NCBI RefSeq assembly: GCF_034258515.1
Contig: NZ_CP139438.1
Span: 744,001-808,000, forward strand
Length of the DNA stretch: 64,000 nucleotides
DNA from: Pseudarthrobacter oxydans
GTDB taxonomy: Bacteria > Actinomycetota > Actinomycetes > Actinomycetales > Micrococcaceae
Direction: 5' to 3'
Shown here: positions 60,768 through 64,000 of the stretch, piece after piece
How positions within the stretch are numbered: the first letter of the stretch is position 1
How the letters are laid out: each line of letters opens with the position of its first letter
The notes under the pieces: model-generated
The model's database searches: none
The model's input: the letters and a program-made list of their open reading frames with translations, nothing else
Told to the model about the DNA's origin: nothing
Position numbers and translations under genes: made by a program

Positions 60768-62879
60768 ATGGTCATGCCGCTTTTCGACACTGCTTCCACC
60801 ATGGACGCCTCCACGGCGGTTCCGCTCGGTGTCAGTGTTCCGCGCGCCGACGTGGACGGGACAGGCAGCCACCACGCAGGGCGGGCCAACGTGGCGTGCT
60901 ATGCGCCGGGCGTATCCAGCCTGGAGATCGTCTACGCCGCCCCGGGCGGGGAGTGGCGGACCCAGGCACTGCCCAACGTCACCCACGGCGTCCACCACGG
61001 CATCGTCGAGGACCTTCCGTACGGATCCCGCTATGGTTTCCGGCCTGCGTCCGGCGAGCAGTCCCTGCCCTTTGCCGCGCCCACCAGCGAAATTGAGGAC
61101 GACGCCGGCCAGCCGCTGCTGCTCGATCCCTACGGGCGCGCCGTGGACCAGCAGGCCGGCTTCCTGGCCAGCGTGCGGATGGCAGGCGACTACGACTGGG
61201 GAACCGACGAGCGGCTGCGGCTGCCGTGGCGCAACACGATCATCTATGAAGCCCACGTCCGGGGACAAAGCATGCTCCACCCCGACGTCCCCGAAGAACT
61301 CCGCGGAACCTACGCCGGCATGGCCCACCCTGCCATCATCGAGCACCTCACAAGCCTGGGCGTCACCTCGGTGCAGCTGCTGCCCGTGCACTTCCACCTG
61401 GACGAGCCGCACCTGCAGGACCTGGGGATGACTAATTACTGGGGTTACAACACAGCGGCTTTCTTCGCCCTGCACCCCGGCTACGCAACGCGTGCCGCCC
61501 AGAAGGCCGGGCCGCAGGCTGTCCAGGACGAGTTCAAGTCAATGGTTAAACGCTTCCACGCCGCCGGGCTGGAAGTCATTTTGGACGTCGTCTACAACCA
61601 CACGGCCGAGGGCGGCCCCGACGGCCAGACCCTGAGCTTCCGCGGACTGGGCGAGCAGGCGTACTACCGCACTGACGGGCACGGGAGATACGTGGACACC
61701 ACGGGCTGCGGAAACAGCCTGAACTTCGGTGAGTCCCGCGTGGTCCAGATGGTCCTGGACTCCCTCCGGTACTGGGTGGATGAGTTCCACATTGACGGCT
61801 TCCGCTTTGACCTCGCCGTCACCCTCTGCCGGAACGCGGCCAACGAGTTTGACCCGCGGCACCCGTTCCTGGTTGCCGTCGCCGCCGATCCCGTCCTGTC
61901 CGACGTGAAGCTGATTGCCGAACCCTGGGACGTGGGCCACGGCGGCTGGCAGACCGGGCGTTTTCCTGTCGGCTGGGTCGACTGGAACGACCATTTCCGG
62001 GACGCGGTCCGTTCCTTCTGGCTCACTGACCGCGCCGCCCTGGATGCTGGCGGGCACGGCGGGCCCATGGCCAAACTCGCGGACTCGCTGTCCGGTTCCG
62101 CCGCCCTCTTCCAGCCTTCCGGACGTTCCCGCCTGGCGTCAGTCAACTTCATCACCTCCCACGACGGCTTCACCCTCAATGACCTGGTCTCCTTTGACCG
62201 CAAGCACAACGAGGCCAATGGCGAGGAGAACAGGGACGGGCACGGGGATAACCGGAGCTACAACCACGGCGTGGAAGGTCCCACCGAGGACGGCGCGATC
62301 CTCGCCAAGCGTGCCCAGGCCCGCCGCAACTTGATGGCGTCCATGCTGGTTTCCCTGGGCGTTCCCATGATCACCGCCGGCGACGAACTGGCGCGGACCC
62401 AGCAGGGAAACAACAATGCCTACTGCCAGGACAACCCGCTCGCATGGCTGGACTGGACCCTTACTCCCGAGTCCCACGAAATGCTCCGCAGCACCAAGCG
62501 CTTCATCCGCCTGCGCAAGGAGTTCCTCGCGGCCCAGCCCCACGACTTCCCTGTCCGGGACGAGCAGTCCTACCTGTACTGGTTCGACCAGAACGGCCAC
62601 CCGATGTCCATGGAGCGCTGGAACGATCCCCACAACCGCGTCCTGCAACTCCTCCTGGGCTCGGACAACGGCGGCTTTGCGGGGTTGATGGTGGTGAACG
62701 GCAGCGCTTCGGACCTGCAGGTCACGCTGCCGCGCGTTCCGGCCGGGACCACAGCCCCGCGGATGTTCGAGCTCCGGCTGACTACCTCGCCACTGCATGA
62801 GGCACGCCAGGGCGGGCAGGTTGCCTCGGGGGAGAAGGACCTTGTGGAGGCCTATTCCATCAGCATCTACCGCAGCTAG
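60768..62879 (+). CDS. glgX: Glycogen debranching enzyme GlgX
   Basis: The 703-residue GH13 enzyme hydrolyses alpha-1,6 branches in glycogen. An N-terminal CBM48-like domain precedes the catalytic barrel. Signatures include VVYNHTAEGG, the nucleophile region DGFRFDLAV, the acid/base Glu in LIAEPWDVG, and the transition-state His-Asp in TSHDGFTLNDL. The ATG at 60768 (7 nt after TAGGCG) is chosen; 60774 is possible. It ends 18 bp before the RNase gene. Confidence 0.94.
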   Translation: MVMPLFDTASTMDASTAVPLGVSVPRADVDGTGSHHAGRANVACYAPGVSSLEIVYAAPGGEWRTQALPNVTHGVHHGIVEDLPYGSRYGFRPASGEQSLPFAAPTSEIEDDAGQPLLLDPYGRAVDQQAGFLASVRMAGDYDWGTDERLRLPWRNTIIYEAHVRGQSMLHPDVPEELRGTYAGMAHPAIIEHLTSLGVTSVQLLPVHFHLDEPHLQDLGMTNYWGYNTAAFFALHPGYATRAAQKAGPQAVQDEFKSMVKRFHAAGLEVILDVVYNHTAEGGPDGQTLSFRGLGEQAYYRTDGHGRYVDTTGCGNSLNFGESRVVQMVLDSLRYWVDEFHIDGFRFDLAVTLCRNAANEFDPRHPFLVAVAADPVLSDVKLIAEPWDVGHGGWQTGRFPVGWVDWNDHFRDAVRSFWLTDRAALDAGGHGGPMAKLADSLSGSAALFQPSGRSRLASVNFITSHDGFTLNDLVSFDRKHNEANGEENRDGHGDNRSYNHGVEGPTEDGAILAKRAQARRNLMASMLVSLGVPMITAGDELARTQQGNNNAYCQDNPLAWLDWTLTPESHEMLRSTKRFIRLRKEFLAAQPHDFPVRDEQSYLYWFDQNGHPMSMERWNDPHNRVLQLLLGSDNGGFAGLMVVNGSASDLQVTLPRVPAGTTAPRMFELRLTTSPLHEARQGGQVASGEKDLVEAYSISIYRS

Positions 62880-62897
62880 GCACCCGGGATTTCCAGA

Positions 62898-63368
62898 ATG
62901 CGCAACCGTTCCGTCCTGCCCCTGTTGCTGGCGGGCCTGATGGTGCTTGCTTTCCTGGCCTTCGGCGGCACGGGCTTCCTCGGCCAGCTGACGGAAACTA
63001 CGACGCCGGAGGGCACCTCCAGTGCCATGCCTGCGCCCGGCGCCGGGCCCGGGACCAGCGCCCCTGGACAGGATAACCCTTCGGGGCTGCCGGAGGTTCG
63101 TGAGTCCGCGCTCCCGGTGGAGGGCCGCAGGGTTCTCGAACTCATCCGCGCGGGCGGACCGTACCGCTACAGCCAGGACGGCCAGGCCTTCGGTAACTTC
63201 GAGCGCCTCCTGCCACGGCGGGACAGGGGCTATTACCGCGAGTACACAGTGCCAACGCCCGGGGAATCGGACAGGGGAGCGCGCCGCATCGTGGCCGGCG
63301 CCGACGGCGAGAAGTACTACACGGACGATCACTACGAGTCATTCAGATACATAGCGGAAGGCAGCTGA
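62898..63368 (+). CDS. Secreted barnase-type guanyl-specific ribonuclease
   Basis: The 156-residue protein has an N-terminal signal or anchor helix (about 6-26). A Pro/Gly/Thr-rich linker (27-70) follows. The RNase Sa/N1 domain has GPYRYSQDGQAFGNFERLLP, catalytic Glu in YREYTVPTP, Arg in ARRIVAGADG, and His in TDDHYESFRYI. It would degrade RNA outside the cell. The immediately following barstar gene protects the producing cell. Confidence 0.93.
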   Translation: MRNRSVLPLLLAGLMVLAFLAFGGTGFLGQLTETTTPEGTSSAMPAPGAGPGTSAPGQDNPSGLPEVRESALPVEGRRVLELIRAGGPYRYSQDGQAFGNFERLLPRRDRGYYREYTVPTPGESDRGARRIVAGADGEKYYTDDHYESFRYIAEGS

Positions 63369-63376
63369 GCAAAGCC

Positions 63377-63733
63377 ATGAAGATCTACTCCGGCGACACC
63401 TGGACCCTTGAGGAGCTGCAGGAGCAGGTGGCCGACGCCGGACGCCGCAGCCTGGTGGTTCCCGCAGCCGACAGCAAGAAGGCTGTCCTGGAAACCTTCG
63501 GCGAGGTCCTTAACTTTCCCGAGCACTACGGCGTCAACCTCGACGCGCTCAACGATTCACTGCATGACTTCGCGGACAGCATCACGGATAACGGCAACGC
63601 TCCGGTCACGGTCCTGTGGCAGGTGGCTGCCCCCTTCCGCAGTGACAGGGCATTCGGGATCATCTGCGAGATCCTCCAGGACGCCGAGCGCTATGCGGGC
63701 AAGGACCTGGCGGTCACCGCCGTCCTGCTTTAG
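63377..63733 (+). CDS. Barstar-family ribonuclease inhibitor
   Basis: The 118-residue protein matches barstar: LEELQEQVADAG, SKKAVLETFGEVLNFPEHYGVNLDALNDSLHDF (with the barnase-binding helix-loop) and the closing AERYAGKDLAVTAVLL strand. It binds the RNase active site in the cytoplasm. It starts 8 bp after the RNase stop. Its stop overlaps the stop of the convergent TPP-enzyme gene by 4 bp. Confidence 0.93.
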   Translation: MKIYSGDTWTLEELQEQVADAGRRSLVVPAADSKKAVLETFGEVLNFPEHYGVNLDALNDSLHDFADSITDNGNAPVTVLWQVAAPFRSDRAFGIICEILQDAERYAGKDLAVTAVLL

Positions 63734-64000
63734 GTGCGTTCTTCGTGGCCCGTGTAGGTCGCAAGGAGATCCAGGGCCCTGCCGCCGTCGTCCTCTGCAG
63801 CCAGTCCCTTGCGCATGCTGTCCGCCTTCTCCCTGCCGGCCGGGAACGGCGGCAGGAGGGGGATTTCAGGATCTGTCAGTACCTCGATCACCACTGGCCG
63901 GTCTGCCGCGAACGCCTGCTCCCAGGCATCGCCAAGAAGCCCAGGATCCTCCACCCGGATGCCTTTCAAACCCAATAGGTCCGCGTAGCCCGCGAACGGA
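63730..64000 (-). CDS. Thiamine pyrophosphate-dependent enzyme, C-terminal end (cut by window edge)
   Basis: The minus-strand frame enters from the right edge and stops at 63730. The visible 90 residues (FAGYADLLGLKGIRVEDPG, AFAADRPVVIEVLTDPEIPLLPPF) match the C-terminal TPP-binding domain of the pyruvate oxidase/acetolactate synthase family, where an Asp-Pro-Glu segment follows the last core strand. The catalytic part lies outside the window, so pyruvate oxidase versus another decarboxylase cannot be settled. Confidence 0.8.
   Translation of the reverse strand, partial: PFAGYADLLGLKGIRVEDPGLLGDAWEQAFAADRPVVIEVLTDPEIPLLPPFPAGREKADSMRKGLAAEDDGGRALDLLATYTGHEERT

Overview
This high-GC window carries four tRNA genes and about sixty protein genes. 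It most likely comes from an actinobacterial chromosome of the Arthrobacter/Pseudarthrobacter type (Micrococcaceae). The reasons are the GTP-type PEP carboxykinase, SenX3-RegX3 with PhoU, CarD next to ispD-ispF-cysS-rlmB, a Bpa/PafE proteasome activator, DUF2516 and TAP-like hydrolases, and many genes that start directly after a TANNNT -10 box. Genus is inferred from gene content and protein resemblance only.

Layout. 1-4.9 kb: a PhoP/PhoR-like two-component pair (kinase cut by the window edge), a receiver-less winged-helix regulator and a SixA-like phosphatase. 3.5-7.7 kb: a tightly overlapped four-gene operon (degenerate ABC ATPase, YhgE/Pip export protein, TetR regulator, small membrane protein) whose promoter holds a perfect TetR-type palindrome. 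7.7-15.3 kb: a disulfide oxidoreductase, tRNA-Arg, PEP carboxykinase, flavohemoprotein Hmp with an NsrR-like repressor, and phosphomannomutase. 15.4-31.6 kb: a RecQ-like helicase fused to a phosphoribosyltransferase-like tail, an MFS transporter, tRNA-Ser(GCU), acetyltransferase, prolyl oligopeptidase, an FAD protein, tRNA-Ser(UGA), quinone oxidoreductase, PadR, DUF1540, CstA-YbdD, Bpa and an aldo/keto reductase.

31.6-45.5 kb is the accessory part. It contains a small island of immunity-like genes (ComJ-like and DUF416) behind a broken deaminase-toxin remnant, an IS481-type transposase scrap, and two divergent pairs of phosphodiester glycosidase plus PhoD phosphatase. One glycosidase copy is a pseudogene. 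45.5-64 kb is conserved housekeeping: tRNA-Thr, TAP-like hydrolase, holB, tmk, a Cys/Met metabolism PLP enzyme, gpmA, phoU, senX3-regX3, carD, ispD, ispF, cysS, rlmB, glgX, then a secreted barnase-type RNase with barstar, and the end of a TPP enzyme.

The most coherent theme is phosphate. The phoU/senX3 gap and the regions in front of both phoD-like genes and the intact glycosidase carry 11-nt-phased GTTCACC-like repeats. This suggests that the local SenX3-RegX3 system controls phosphate scavenging genes 10-18 kb away. A second theme is toxin immunity: the immunity island at 32-33 kb and the RNase/barstar pair at 63 kb.
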